A stretch of DNA of 10,931 nucleotides from Methanosarcinales archaeon (lineage in GTDB: Archaea; Halobacteriota; Methanosarcinia; Methanosarcinales; Methanogasteraceae), in the NCBI GenBank assembly GCA_030666765.1, contig DAOUXE010000011.1:1-10931 (forward strand), read 5' to 3'. A program made the translations under genes and the position numbers. This document shows positions 1-6,458 of this stretch, in pieces. Positions within the stretch are counted from its first letter, which is position 1. Every line of letters begins with the position of its first letter. The notes under the pieces were generated by a model that was not told where the DNA came from, made no database searches, and saw nothing but the letters and a program-made list of their open reading frames with translations.

Positions 1-116
1 ATGAAACAGAGCTCATCACAAGGGACGGTGCAATCGAATCGATACAACGATTGGTTAAATCCGGGTTGTGGGTCTCTCCGGAGGTGCTGGCTCACGTCTT
101 CGCATCCATGGAGTGA
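1..116 (+). CDS. 3' end of a PIN/DUF3368-like protein (partial)
   Basis: Reading from base 3, an open frame runs in from the left edge and stops with TGA at 114-116, giving 37 residues. The visible end contains ELITRDGAIESI and then SGLWVSPEVL. This resembles the C-terminus of PIN-fold toxin-like proteins, in particular the DUF3368 group, which often ends in a helix followed by G-[FLY]-W-[IV]-S-[PD]-E-hhh. The other plus frames are less protein-like or interrupted. The catalytic part lies outside the window, so the family call rests on a short tail and is tentative. If correct, this would be the ribonuclease-like half of a toxin-antitoxin pair. The bases from 117 to 317 between this stop and the convergent gene hold nothing I can support. 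Confidence 0.4.
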   Translation, partial: ETELITRDGAIESIQRLVKSGLWVSPEVLAHVFASME

Positions 117-317
117 TAGATTGCGAGGCTACTATGATGAAACGATCCGGCGCAGAGATTATGGGGCTGTGGTAGTCTAAAACCGGGAATTGGTGGAAGG
201 GTGCGGTACCGGGAATGTGATGTCAGAAGTTGATTTAAAACGGCATCAATGTTATAGTTATCGCAACTTGTTGAGTATGTATGATATCCGGAACTACTGA
301 AGTACATAGAAGAAATT

Positions 318-713
318 CTAATCACTGAAACAGAAATCTTCTTCCTTTCTGAAGTTTATCTCAAAGTTTCTGAAGATGTCCAGTCTGCCAAGCAAGTTCG
401 GCACTTCTGCCAGTGCAAAAGCAACCCTAACCTCAAGTTCCTTTCCATCGATAAACATCGGTATACTGTGCACGTAAGCTATTAATCCCCCCACAATCCC
501 ATGAAATATCTTTTCCTCACCTTGTTCCACATCAATTCCCATAATATCCCCTATTCGTTTCGAAAGTACCGTAATATCTGCACCAGAATCTGCAATCATG
601 CTGATCTCGAATATAGCCCCATCGACATCTTTTAGCCCAACTTTCATAATGGGTCTATAAACAGTGCCAAGACTGGAAGATATCTCTTCTGTAAACTCGA
701 AACATCTCTTCAA
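318..713 (-). CDS. retropepsin-like aspartic protease (clan AA)
   Basis: A 131-residue protein with the single-copy retropepsin layout. The active-site motif ADSGAD is at residues 41-46 (catalytic Asp42, Ser43, Gly44), followed by ITVLS. A flap-like glycine-rich stretch (HGIVGG) is near 71-76, and the closing motif NLLGRLDIF is at 106-114. Family members act as homodimers, each subunit giving one Asp. There is no signal peptide or membrane segment, so it should be cytoplasmic. The only start that keeps the first strand of the domain is TTG at 713-711. It overlaps the TGA of the upstream minus-strand gene by 4 bases (TTGA), and a GGGTG lies about 10 bases upstream, so translation is probably coupled. 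The first ATG-coded methionine (residue 23) would cut into the fold. The substrate is unknown; short clan AA proteins of this size are common in archaea and cyanobacteria. Confidence 0.8.
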   Translation of the reverse strand: MKRCFEFTEEISSSLGTVYRPIMKVGLKDVDGAIFEISMIADSGADITVLSKRIGDIMGIDVEQGEEKIFHGIVGGLIAYVHSIPMFIDGKELEVRVAFALAEVPNLLGRLDIFRNFEINFRKEEDFCFSD

Positions 714-973
714 AGAATCATAGCACCCTTTCTCGGAACCTGTCCTAAAAAAACCGTTCTTCGTGGGAATTTCTCTTTTGCTAAGTTGTAAACTTTTTTA
801 GCATCCCTCCCATGAGCTACGATATTATCTTCTATGATGGCGATGTATTCACCCTCGTAGTTAGCCATTATATCTACAAGGTTGGTTCTGAAATATTCAA
901 AAGCGTCTTTCATGATGTTGGGATGGTTGACCGAGTTTAAAGGTTTTTCGGCATCTGGCAGACTTTCGAGCAT
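710..973 (-). CDS. DUF5678-like small protein
   Basis: A small soluble protein of 87 residues from ATG at 973. I prefer this start because AGGTGA lies 5 bases upstream; the frame can also open at GTG 982. The core reads NYEGEYIAIIEDNIVAHGRDAKKVYNLA, matching the pattern of DUF5678 proteins: a strand with 'G.yva', then 'g..ivahG.da..v...a' and a helix. It ends with a hydrophobic strand (RRTVFLGQVP). The gene overlaps the downstream aspartic protease by 4 bases, so the two form one transcription unit. DUF5678-like proteins are, as I recall, often found beside retropepsin-like genes, which supports both calls, but no biochemical role is known to me. A regulatory partner or substrate of the protease is possible and is inference only. 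Confidence 0.7.
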   Translation of the reverse strand: MLESLPDAEKPLNSVNHPNIMKDAFEYFRTNLVDIMANYEGEYIAIIEDNIVAHGRDAKKVYNLAKEKFPRRTVFLGQVPRKGAMIL

Positions 974-1094
974 ACGGTTCACCTTGTATGTTCCTGACTT
1001 GAGTGGACAATGGCAAAACGATATTTCCCATCATGAAAAATCAAAAAATGCCTTTCGGTCAGGAGAACGGTTCTTGAATGCGGAGCACCTGCTG

Positions 1095-1207
1095 TATTTA
1101 ATCTAAATATGTAACAGCTGATGGGCGTTGTTCCAATACCGGTTGAATTGACGAGTCCGACCTTTGATATATTTAAATATTTCAAACTTTAAAAGTATAT
1201 TAAAATT
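1095..1207. promoter_or_regulatory. AT-rich divergent promoter region
   Basis: The 398 bases between the minus-strand pair (start 973) and the large plus-strand gene (start 1372) hold no convincing gene. They contain several archaeal TATA-like elements: an inverted repeat TATTTA-ATC-TAAATA at 1095-1109, a perfect 12-base palindrome ATATTTAAATAT at 1169-1180, and CTTTAAAAG at 1187-1195. A palindromic TATA box can serve either direction. The 1095-1109 element is better placed for the minus-strand pair and the 1169-1195 elements for the plus-strand gene, which would then have a long leader. Further on, CCGGAG-T-CTCCGG at 1226-1238 is a short inverted repeat inside that leader. Actual transcription starts cannot be told from sequence. 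Confidence 0.5.
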
Positions 1208-1371
1208 GTCGTCTTGAAGCTGAATCCGGAGTCTCCGGGCTTTTCACGTCTTCTGTCGTAGCAGATGCAGCGCAGGCGTGCTGTGAATCGCGGCTACTTG
1301 CAGGGTGGTGGGGTCTCGTCGGAATGATTTTTATTGCGTGCGGGTGTACTCATGGTAGTAGGTGTCGGCAG

Positions 1372-3774
1372 ATGACAGATCAGGCTGAAAATCATAAGTA
1401 CGTTGTTAGCGTTTCTGATATGGTGCGCATAGAGGTAGTGGAGCAACTACGTCGCAATTTTGCAGATTTGCCCGACAAAGAACATGCATGGAAGGACTTG
1501 ATTCGGCTGACACGGGATAAAGACAGTACTGTGCGGTGGAGTGCCGTATATGCGCTTGGTTCTGCCTTTCCACACGTCCCTGACAAGGAACAGGCATGGG
1601 AAGACCTGCATCGGATGACACAGGATGAAGACAGTGGTGTGCGGTGGAGTGCAGAAAGTGTGCTTAGTTCTGCCTTCTCACACGTTCCTGACAAGGAACA
1701 GGCATGGGAAGACCTGCATCGGATGACACAGGATGAAGACGATGATGTGTGGCGGGGTGCAACGGATGCGCTTGGTTCTACATTCCCACATGTCCCTTGC
1801 AAAGAACAGGCATGGAATGACATGATTCGGCTGACAAAAGACGAAGCCCGTGATGTGCGGGTAGATGCAAACCACGCTCTGGGCAAGGCATCCATATTCA
1901 AGGCAACTAAGATCGAAGGCGAAGAGGATTTCAGAATAGAACTAAAAAACGCCCTGAAATTTTTCGAGAGATCATCAAAGGAGGCGACTTATTTCAACCC
2001 ATCCAAATTCTGCCTCCCATTTTACAGGGCGTTCTACACAATAACGTTGGAGAAAGCGGGAGCAGAAGATGTAGTGCAGAAATACCTCGACGAGGCAAAA
2101 CGCTCATCCGAAGGATCAAGGAATAAAGAAACACTCCTCGAAGCCATAGAGAACCTTGCAAACGCGCTTGCAGAAGCTCACAAGGCAACGGACTTCGACG
2201 CCATGAAATCCGACCTCAACGCCTACCGACAATATTGCGAACACGCCGCAGACCTCATCGGTGCCGCAGAAGAGGGGGCGCCGGGCGCAGCGCGGATTTT
2301 GCGGCGCGGGCTGCCAATAATCGATGATTGGATAAAGAAACTCCTGGGGGAAGTCAAGGAAAAAGCGGAGATTGTTTGTGAGACTGCTGATCACCCAGAA
2401 TCTGAACTCGGTTGTAGAATAAAACATAATGCTGCTGCTGCTTTAACGACAGACAATCCAGTAATCCTCGACCAGTTAATCAATCATGGTCTCAGAGAAT
2501 TTGAGACGCGGATCAGTTCGATTACGAGCGAGACTATAAAAGAGTGTGTACAAACAAGTGTCATTGAAGCGAAGAACAAAGACATGGTGGGCAAAATTTT
2601 AATCATTAACAGCCTGATAGCTGCATTACTGCCATTCCCAGAAGATGGAGGAGAAGATATGTCAAAATATGAAATTAAGAATTCTGTAGTTAATATAGCG
2701 AAAGGAGATGGAATTAGCCAGAGTATATACTCATCTACTAATTCTCAGAAAAACTTGAGCCAAAACAACGCTGAAGCGTCTGAACCATCCAAAGAATCGA
2801 AAAAGAACACAGTCCCCTTCCTCTCTGACCTTGAATCCGAGATCTGCGACATATTCAAATCGATCTACCAGAAGGAACGCAAAGCAGATGCCAGCGAGAT
2901 CAACTCCAAGACTCTGGAGTTCCTCAAATACAAGCTCCTCGACCTCATGGCTTCTGGCAAAAGAATCAACTGGCTGGATGTGGGCTGCGGGGATGGTCGC
3001 TCTCTTTATGTCCTTGATGCCGTTCAGGATAGAGGCAACATCAGATACCACGGAACTGACAGCTCGTACAAGTATTTTGATGACACAGAGAAGCGTGCCC
3101 GTAAATATGAGCTGGATGCACGTCTCGATAAGATAGACGCCGCCGCTATGAAGTTCGATTCTGAGTATGATGTTATATCTGCGGTATTATTGCTCCACGA
3201 GGTCGATCCCCTCTGCCTGCCATACATTCTGAGAAACATGCTTCAAGCTCTCAAGGGCGATGGAACCCTCATAATCGCTGACTTCCAGGGACCTTATGAG
3301 CAGGAGGAGGGCGTGGTTGCATGGGGTGTGGAGGATATCGAAAACCTTCTTGAGAGCATCGGCGGAGCAAAGATGGGGATCGAATTCGTACCGTCCAGCC
3401 AATACCCGGATGAACTCGGATTCTATCGCTGCTATGTCAAGAAACCCGGGCTTGACAGAGAAAAGTTCAGTAACCTCTTGCATGAATATGGTAACTTCCT
3501 GGACGCAAAGAAAGAGGAGTCGAAGCGGAAGCGTGGGGAACTCGGGAGTCAGATAAAAGAACGAGTCCGAAAACTCCTGAACCGTTCTGATGTTGATCTC
3601 AAGAATATATCTGAAGAGGAGATGCGGCGGATTCGAAATGAGATCGGAGATGAATATGGGATAAAGGCGCATAAGATAAGGCTCCTCACAAGCCAGATAG
3701 AATTTCTGAACGATAAGATCGAGGAATTTAACAGCGGTGCCAGATGCGCCGGAGCGGATCAGCGCACCTCATGA
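1372..3774 (+). CDS. HEAT-repeat protein fused to SAM methyltransferase
   Basis: A large multidomain protein, 800 residues from ATG 1372. I choose this start because AGGTG sits 7 bases upstream; the frame extends to an ATG at 1324, which would add 16 Cys-rich residues of no clear meaning. In numbering from 1324: four 36-residue HEAT-like repeats at 51-190 (unit of the form DKEQAWEDLHRMTQDED..V); a helical, acidic middle domain at ~195-440; a linker with KNSVVNIAKGDGISQSIY near 450-467; a class I methyltransferase domain at ~510-690; and a highly charged, probably coiled-coil tail at ~695-805. Methyltransferase evidence is motif I LDVGCGDG (551-558), the acidic residue after strand 2 (GTDSS, Asp579) and YDVISAVLLLHEV (615-627). 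HEAT proteins with this repeat unit and middle domain are familiar from methanogens and ANME archaea, function unknown. HEAT repeats usually bind proteins or nucleic acids; the methyl acceptor cannot be inferred. Cytoplasmic, with no signal peptide. Confidence 0.8.
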   Translation: MTDQAENHKYVVSVSDMVRIEVVEQLRRNFADLPDKEHAWKDLIRLTRDKDSTVRWSAVYALGSAFPHVPDKEQAWEDLHRMTQDEDSGVRWSAESVLSSAFSHVPDKEQAWEDLHRMTQDEDDDVWRGATDALGSTFPHVPCKEQAWNDMIRLTKDEARDVRVDANHALGKASIFKATKIEGEEDFRIELKNALKFFERSSKEATYFNPSKFCLPFYRAFYTITLEKAGAEDVVQKYLDEAKRSSEGSRNKETLLEAIENLANALAEAHKATDFDAMKSDLNAYRQYCEHAADLIGAAEEGAPGAARILRRGLPIIDDWIKKLLGEVKEKAEIVCETADHPESELGCRIKHNAAAALTTDNPVILDQLINHGLREFETRISSITSETIKECVQTSVIEAKNKDMVGKILIINSLIAALLPFPEDGGEDMSKYEIKNSVVNIAKGDGISQSIYSSTNSQKNLSQNNAEASEPSKESKKNTVPFLSDLESEICDIFKSIYQKERKADASEINSKTLEFLKYKLLDLMASGKRINWLDVGCGDGRSLYVLDAVQDRGNIRYHGTDSSYKYFDDTEKRARKYELDARLDKIDAAAMKFDSEYDVISAVLLLHEVDPLCLPYILRNMLQALKGDGTLIIADFQGPYEQEEGVVAWGVEDIENLLESIGGAKMGIEFVPSSQYPDELGFYRCYVKKPGLDREKFSNLLHEYGNFLDAKKEESKRKRGELGSQIKERVRKLLNRSDVDLKNISEEEMRRIRNEIGDEYGIKAHKIRLLTSQIEFLNDKIEEFNSGARCAGADQRTS
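1474..1893 (+). repeat. tandem 108-bp coding repeats (HEAT-like units)
   Basis: Four in-frame units start at 1474, 1582, 1690 and 1798, exactly 108 bases (36 codons) apart; the last is incomplete. Units 2 and 3 are identical at the DNA level over 54 bases (1579-1632 and 1687-1740), including third codon positions. Units 1 and 4 are more diverged. Each encodes two helices, one starting at the AWEDL-type segment and one at the V-R-x-x-A-x-x-A-L segment. Confidence 0.9.
2647..2661 (+). promoter_or_regulatory. internal ribosome binding site and ATG
   Basis: GGAGG at 2647-2651 is followed after 7 bases by an in-frame ATG at 2659-2661 (methionine 446 in numbering from 1324). The match to the archaeal anti-Shine-Dalgarno sequence is perfect, and the ATG falls at the boundary between the helical middle domain and the methyltransferase half. 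Initiation here would yield a 371-residue protein with linker, methyltransferase domain and tail. GGAGG can also arise by chance from Gly-Gly and Glu codons, as it does here. Confidence 0.4.
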
Positions 3775-3875
3775 CTGCCGAGATTAGTTTAAATGACGGA
3801 CGAGAAGCTATTATTTGCTGGGTATCTTCAAGCTAAAATAATGATAGAGGATTGATGAATTAAAAGGCGATACAC

Positions 3876-4154
3876 ATGAACGCAATACCAAAGATCGCTC
3901 CGATCCTCCAAATAACACAGGAAGAACTGGAAAGAGAAAGCCTCAAAACATATCTGCACATCAGACTGAAACGCTGCGAGTCCGAGCTATTCAATCTCGC
4001 AAGAAAATACGGGGTTTCATCGATCGAAGACTTTGAAGGAGAGTATAAAAGAGGAAATATAGGGGAAGAAAGAACATGGGAGGATTTCTTCAGGCTGGAT
4101 CACCTTGAAGCGAAAAGAGAATCGATAAGAGATGCGTTAGGGGATATCCAGTGA
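3876..4154 (+). CDS. small helical protein, possible antitoxin-like
   Basis: A 92-residue soluble, strongly charged, all-helical protein. It contains ELERESLKTYLHIRLKRCESE in the first half, then ARKYGVSSIEDFE, then an acidic-aromatic stretch EERTWEDFFRLDHLEAKRESI near the end. Small archaeal proteins of this layout (long helix, 'KYGV.s..ele', then 'ED...LdyLE.....i..l') occur often as the first gene of two-gene units of the toxin-antitoxin kind; that is recollection of a pattern, not a proven family assignment. An AGGCGAT lies 4 bases before the ATG as a weak ribosome binding site, and AGTTTAAATGA near 3786 is a possible TATA box. The stop TGA overlaps a GTG (GTGA at 4151-4154) that opens a short frame, as expected if a partner gene once followed. 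Confidence 0.65.
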   Translation: MNAIPKIAPILQITQEELERESLKTYLHIRLKRCESELFNLARKYGVSSIEDFEGEYKRGNIGEERTWEDFFRLDHLEAKRESIRDALGDIQ

Positions 4155-4222
4155 ATACAACGTTTACGACAGTCCGATCAGAGAGTTTCTCAAGCTTTGT
4201 ACAGCAGCTCAGCGATGAATAA
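4141..4222 (+). pseudogene. possible remnant of a partner gene
   Basis: Two short frames overlap here. From GTG 4151, which overlaps the preceding stop by 4 bases, 23 codons read to TAA at 4220-4222. A second frame, open from 4141 (just after a TAG) to TGA at 4216-4218, reads SSEYNVYDSPIREFLKL and looks more like real protein than the GTG frame. Neither is long enough to be a usual gene. The pattern would fit a partner gene that lost most of its length, or a chance open stretch. I cannot name a family. Confidence 0.25.
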
Positions 4223-4225
4223 AAT

Positions 4226-5146
4226 ATGAACCTAATCGCCAACCACCCCTGCACCAAATGCAACAACCCTGCAGCCATATTCCAGCCATACTCAGGCATG
4301 TACCTCTGCAAAGAGCACTTGATCGATGACATCACGCGCAAAGCAAAACGCGACCTCCGCAAGTACAACCTCCACCCAGGCACGGTCGCGGTCGCATTGA
4401 GCGGCGGCAAAGACAGCTCCGTGCTCCTGCACCTCCTGCACAAGATCTTCGCGCCAAGCCGGAAGATCAGAATCATCGCAATCACGATCAATGAGGGCAT
4501 CAGCGGCTACCGCGAAAAGACGATAGAAAACGCGAAGAACCTTGCATCCTGCCTCGGAATCGAACACACCACCATCTCATTTGAGGACGCATTCGGAAGA
4601 ACGCTTGACGACCTCATGAAAGAGAGCGATCGCCCGCCATGCTCGGTCTGCGGCGCGCTTCGTAAGAACCTGCTCAATAAAACCGCGAAACAACTTGGAG
4701 CCGGCTATCTTGCGATCGGGCACAACCTCGATGACGAGGCGCAGACGATCCTCATCAACCACCTGCGCGGCGATATCGGGCGGCTTGTCAGGTTGTCGCA
4801 TGTGGGAGGGAGAATGCAGCCAGGTCTCGTGCCGCGTATAAAGCCCTTGCGACACATTCCCGAGAGCGAAGTGGTGGCGTATGCGGGCGCGGCCGGGCTT
4901 CCGGTCTGCCCGAAGGCGTGCCCGTACATGGACGAGGCGTACCGGCTCGGGGTGCGGGTGTTCTTGCACGAGTTTGAGGATCTGCACCCTGGCACCAGGC
5001 ACGGGATCGTGCGCGGGTTTGACAGGATGATCGGCGCGCTTGGTGATGCGTATCCGCGGGCATCGCTTGTGCCGTGCCGGGTCTGTGGCGAGCCGTGTAC
5101 TGATGGGCTATGTCAGGCATGCAAGATGCTTGGCAGGAATGGCTAA
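4226..5146 (+). CDS. NcsA/TtuA-family tRNA 2-thiolation enzyme
   Basis: A 306-residue N-type PP-loop ATPase of the TtuA/Ncs6/CTU1 family. These adenylate a tRNA uridine (U34 in the archaeal/eukaryal NcsA/Ncs6 branch, U54 in TtuA) and install sulfur at position 2. In order: an N-terminal zinc finger C9xxC12...C28xxH31; the PP-loop SGGKDSS at 59-65; Cys139 and Cys142 in PPCSVCG with Cys228 further on, the trio that binds an iron-sulfur cluster in characterised TtuA; the ATP-pocket motif GHNLDDEAQT at 165-174; and a C-terminal zinc ribbon C284xxC287...C296xxC299. All expected ligands are present and the length is normal, so it should be active. There is no obvious Shine-Dalgarno sequence; the ATG lies 4 bases after a short upstream frame ends. 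The sulfur donor in archaea is usually a ubiquitin-like SAMP protein, not seen here. NcsA versus TtuA specificity cannot be settled by eye, so no symbol is given. Confidence 0.92.
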   Translation: MNLIANHPCTKCNNPAAIFQPYSGMYLCKEHLIDDITRKAKRDLRKYNLHPGTVAVALSGGKDSSVLLHLLHKIFAPSRKIRIIAITINEGISGYREKTIENAKNLASCLGIEHTTISFEDAFGRTLDDLMKESDRPPCSVCGALRKNLLNKTAKQLGAGYLAIGHNLDDEAQTILINHLRGDIGRLVRLSHVGGRMQPGLVPRIKPLRHIPESEVVAYAGAAGLPVCPKACPYMDEAYRLGVRVFLHEFEDLHPGTRHGIVRGFDRMIGALGDAYPRASLVPCRVCGEPCTDGLCQACKMLGRNG

Positions 5147-5211
5147 TGTCGTCGATTTGGTATCAGAAAATGTTTTTAGGACCGTGAACGGATCGTTAAT
5201 ATGGTGAAACC

Positions 5212-5532
5212 ATGAAGATAGGAATCATAATCTATTCGGATGATTCGGAGACCGTCTGGAACGCTTTTCGGTTCGGAAATTTTGCACTGACTGAAGGCGA
5301 CTCTGTAAAAGTATTCCTGCTTGCAAAAGGCGTGGAGTGCGAGTCCCTGGACACGAGTAAGTTTGTGGTGACAGAACAGATGAGAACGTTTCTGGATGCG
5401 GGTGGCGAGATATTCGCCTGCGGTAGCTGCCTTAAAATCCGCCAATCGGAGGGCTCGGAGATATGTCCTTTGTCAACGATGAGGGACCTGTATGAAATAG
5501 TTAAAGAGTGCGATAAAACCGTTACATTTTGA
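5212..5532 (+). CDS. DsrE-family small sulfur-relay-type protein
   Basis: A 106-residue cytoplasmic protein of the DsrE/DsrF-like fold. It opens with a hydrophobic strand (MKIGIIIYS), then a helix with WNAFRFGNFAL, the strand SVKVFLLAKGVE, and the motif IFACGSCLKIR at 67-77 that carries Cys70 and Cys73, at the place where DsrE-like proteins hold their reactive cysteine. Further cysteines are 43, 85 and 100. Family members bind or pass on persulfide sulfur; many archaeal members have no assigned role. GGTGA lies 4 bases before the ATG, a strong ribosome binding site. It follows the tRNA thiolase gene by 65 bases on the same strand, which suggests, without proving, a role in sulfur handling. 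Confidence 0.82.
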   Translation: MKIGIIIYSDDSETVWNAFRFGNFALTEGDSVKVFLLAKGVECESLDTSKFVVTEQMRTFLDAGGEIFACGSCLKIRQSEGSEICPLSTMRDLYEIVKECDKTVTF

Positions 5533-5542
5533 GGTGCAGTAA

Positions 5543-5573
5543 AGATGCTTAAACGGCATGCATCTGCTAGCAG
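5543..5573. repeat. inverted repeats downstream of the DsrE-like gene
   Basis: AGATGC (5543-5548) pairs with GCATCT (5560-5565) around an 11-base loop, and this runs into a perfect 10-base palindrome CTGCTAGCAG at 5564-5573. It begins 10 bases after the stop of the DsrE-like gene. It could act in transcript end formation, but no T-run follows, so its role is uncertain. Confidence 0.3.
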
Positions 5574-5616
5574 TTCTTGCGCCGTGCAGGTTGCATAGTG
5601 GGGCTGGCATCGATAA

Positions 5617-5626
5617 CTTTTAAATA
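5617..5626 (+). promoter_or_regulatory. TATA box of hdrED
   Basis: CTTTTAAATA is a good match to the archaeal TATA consensus and is the best one in the 161-base gap before hdrE. With the usual ~25-base spacing, transcription would begin near 5645-5652, giving a leader of about 45 bases. Confidence 0.6.
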
Positions 5627-5641
5627 AGATAACTCCAATGA

Positions 5642-5666
5642 AAAGGTCATAAAGGTGATAACCTTT
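5642..5666 (+). promoter_or_regulatory. AAAGGT direct and inverted repeats in the hdrE leader
   Basis: AAAGGT occurs at 5642-5647 and again 9 bases later at 5651-5656. The second copy forms a perfect 6-base inverted repeat with ACCTTT at 5661-5666 around the 4-base loop GATA. The set lies at or just after the predicted transcription start, 28-52 bases before the hdrE start codon. This placement suits an operator overlapping the start site or a leader hairpin. Confidence 0.4.
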
Positions 5667-5693
5667 GAACGATACGAATAAAGGAGGCTAAAT

Positions 5694-6458
5694 ATGGATA
5701 TGGAATATTACAGCGGTCTTTCTTTTTGGATTATGATAGTTGCAGGGTTTGCAACGGTCATACTCTTCTTCGGAGGGCTACTCTTTCAGATGAAGAAATG
5801 GGGCTACGGATCCGAAGGATATGGAAAGGAAGGTCAGGGAGGCAGCATCGGCGGTTTCCTGAAACTGCTCCTCTCCCAGATCTTCGACAAGAAACATGAG
5901 CAGGGTGTGCTCACGACTCTTGTGATGGATATCCTGATCCAGCGGCGCATCCTGCAGCGAAGCGTCCTCAGATGGGTCATGCATATAACGATCTTCTGGG
6001 GATGGATCATGCTCTTCGTCTTCTCGATGCTGATATTTGTTGTGGAACTCCTCCACAAGTATGGTGGCATGTTTGGTGAAACCATCACACATGGACGTCC
6101 CATCGTCGAGAGCTTCCCAGTGATTGTTACGTTGAACGAGGTATTCGGTTATGTGCTGCTTATAGGCGTGCTGATCGCAATTGCCAGAAGGCTCTTCATC
6201 ACAGAGGTTCGGAATGGTACTACGTTCTATGACGTCTTCCTGACAGGTGGCCTCTTCATAATCGTGATCACCGGATTCATCTCGGAATGGATGCGCGAGG
6301 GATACTTCCTTGAGCAGTACTCTGCTATTGCACCCCCGGCAGCGCTCTTCCACGTAGTGATCTCGCTTCTCTTCTGCGTTGCGATGATACCGTTTACCAA
6401 GTACATCCACATCATCGCGACACCGCTCTCGATCCTCACGCACGGTGGTGGTGAATAA
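5694..6458 (+). CDS. hdrE: heterodisulfide reductase subunit E (cytochrome b)
   Basis: A 254-residue integral membrane b-type cytochrome that forms the membrane half of HdrDE. It takes electrons from reduced methanophenazine or a similar carrier and passes them to HdrD. There are about five membrane segments, near residues 10-31, 95-117, 150-167, 182-198 and 216-235. A charged loop after the first segment holds a Gly-rich stretch (~37-54). Candidate haem ligands are His97 (RWVMHITIFWGW), His220 (ALFHVVISLLF) and His239 (KYIHIIATPLS), in positions expected for the nitrate-reductase-gamma-like fold of HdrE. The length fits the family (about 250-260). GGAGG sits 6 bases before the ATG. The gene overlaps hdrD by one base (TAATG), so expression is tightly coupled; the hdrE-hdrD order is the one known from Methanosarcina. 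Confidence 0.9.
   Translation: MDMEYYSGLSFWIMIVAGFATVILFFGGLLFQMKKWGYGSEGYGKEGQGGSIGGFLKLLLSQIFDKKHEQGVLTTLVMDILIQRRILQRSVLRWVMHITIFWGWIMLFVFSMLIFVVELLHKYGGMFGETITHGRPIVESFPVIVTLNEVFGYVLLIGVLIAIARRLFITEVRNGTTFYDVFLTGGLFIIVITGFISEWMREGYFLEQYSAIAPPAALFHVVISLLFCVAMIPFTKYIHIIATPLSILTHGGGE

Noticed and set aside
92..325. Minus-strand open frame of 77 codons after the protease gene
   Set aside because: Low-complexity composition rich in Ser, Tyr and His with no family resemblance; it overlaps the protease end and the PIN-like tail.
979..1185. Minus-strand open frame of 68 codons upstream of the DUF5678-like gene
   Set aside because: No recognisable motif, it runs through the AT-rich promoter region, and it overlaps the start of the better supported gene with no clear ribosome binding site.
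1324..1371. Earlier ATG of the HEAT-methyltransferase gene
   Set aside because: It adds 16 Cys-rich residues without similarity; the ATG at 1372 has AGGTG at suitable spacing. Not fully excluded.
1474..1893. CRISPR-like array
   Set aside because: The 108-base periodicity is in frame and codes for HEAT-like helices; there are no unique spacers between short repeats.
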